This document shows positions 63,852 through 64,000 of a stretch of DNA of 64,000 nt, one piece after another (within the stretch, counting starts at the first letter, position 1; every line of letters starts with the position of its first letter). Location: assembly GCA_028704885.1 (NCBI GenBank), contig JAQWEN010000001.1, positions 248,001 through 312,000 of the forward strand, in the 5' to 3' direction. A program made the position numbers and the translations under genes. The notes under the pieces were generated by a model that saw nothing but the letters and a program-made list of their open reading frames with translations, searched no databases and was not told the origin of the DNA. This DNA is from Candidatus Shapirobacteria bacterium (lineage in GTDB: Bacteria > Patescibacteria > Microgenomatia > UBA12405).

Positions 63852-64000
63852 TTAAATTAAATCGAAAGTTTTTAAATGAAGTACTTTGGCTGTTTTGTCG
63901 TCGGTATTAAAATATGAAGCTTGGAAAGTGTAACGGTACTTATTAGTTTTTGGATCTTGATAAATATCTGTAATAATCAGCTTCCAAAGTATTTTTGGTC
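63852..64000 (-). CDS. Partial CDS, C-terminal 49 codons; product uncertain
   Basis: A minus-strand frame is open from the window edge to TAA at 63852-63854. It ends WKLIITDIYQDPKTNKYRYT then FQASYFNTDDKTAKVLHLKT and FDLI. The DIYQDPKT...YTFQASYF pattern weakly recalls the FDX-ACB end of phenylalanyl-tRNA synthetase beta, but the final residues do not. It should be completed from the neighbouring sequence before naming. Confidence 0.45.
   Translation of the reverse strand, partial: PKILWKLIITDIYQDPKTNKYRYTFQASYFNTDDKTAKVLHLKTFDLI

Noticed and set aside
1..64000. CRISPR array, insertion sequence, prophage
   Set aside because: No regularly spaced direct repeats, transposase, or phage structural genes were seen. 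The only recombinase is Xer-like.

Overview
The window looks like a piece of chromosome from a Patescibacteria (CPR) bacterium, most likely Microgenomates-like. It is strongly AT-rich, genes are tightly packed and often overlap, and most products are core informational proteins. A type IV pilus locus is present without an outer-membrane secretin. The rpsF-ssb-rpsR operon has no rplI, several proteins are shortened relative to model bacteria (YbeY, RF1, delta prime), and many small hypothetical membrane proteins occur. The lineage call rests on gene content and style, not on a tree. All large genes read through with TAA, TAG and TGA as stops, so the standard bacterial code applies.

Layout. 1-9.6 kb (mostly +): bS21, YqeY, a truncated YbeY, DnaX, YbaB, RecR, CysS, bS6-SSB-bS18, then an uncharacterised protein, a CtpA protease and an HtrA protease. 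9.6-14.0 kb (mostly -): a short RF1, bL31, HisS, a mutarotase-like protein (+), tRNA-His and two secreted or anchored hypotheticals. 14.0-20.5 kb (+): an MBL-fold protein, DnaB, tRNA-Leu, an Lgt-like / DksA-like / LspA-like / RluA-like cluster, a LytR_C protein, YebC and a membrane protein. 20.5-23.5 kb: Pta, an 879-bp gene-free region and a Xer recombinase. 23.5-30 kb (-): GyrA, GyrB, TrmH, a thioredoxin-fold membrane protein and a ferredoxin. 30-32 kb (+): an EpmA/EpmB-like pair that would beta-lysylate EF-P. 32-42.3 kb (-): a HEPN-like protein, a membrane protein, a MacAB-type ABC exporter, PAP2/LssY, tRNA-Ala, Pth, LigA, an alpha/beta hydrolase and Fic. 42.6-57 kb (mostly +): a beta-CASP RNase, delta prime (-), then a type IV pilus locus with PilB, PilT, PilC, PilD, ten prepilin-like proteins and PilM, PilN, PilO. 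57-61 kb (-): KhpA, bS16, RNase III, NusB, bL32 and RecG. 61-63.7 kb (+): a small membrane ORF coupled to a class A PBP.

The most striking signal is not a gene. The hexamer AGGGGA is strictly strand-polarised. By my count it occurs 12 times on the + strand and 0 times on the - strand left of about 21.95 kb, but 2 times on + and 23 times on - to the right. It therefore always points toward one place, and it is dense near that place. Exactly at the switch lies a 28-bp dif-like site (21954-21981) that matches E. coli dif at 15 of 18 central positions, and a Xer recombinase gene begins about 360 bp away. I read this as the replication terminus / chromosome dimer resolution locus, with AGGGGANT as a candidate KOPS/SRS-like or Chi-like polar sequence.

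Two other genome-wide signals stand out. First, about 20 genes have a -10 hexamer only 5-9 nt before the start codon, which implies leaderless mRNAs. Second, three copies of a CIRCE-like inverted repeat (9-9-9 bp) each follow a CCCTAAA box by exactly 36 bp, away from any chaperone gene. Palindromic repeats of intergenic type also sit in frame inside cysS and ligA.
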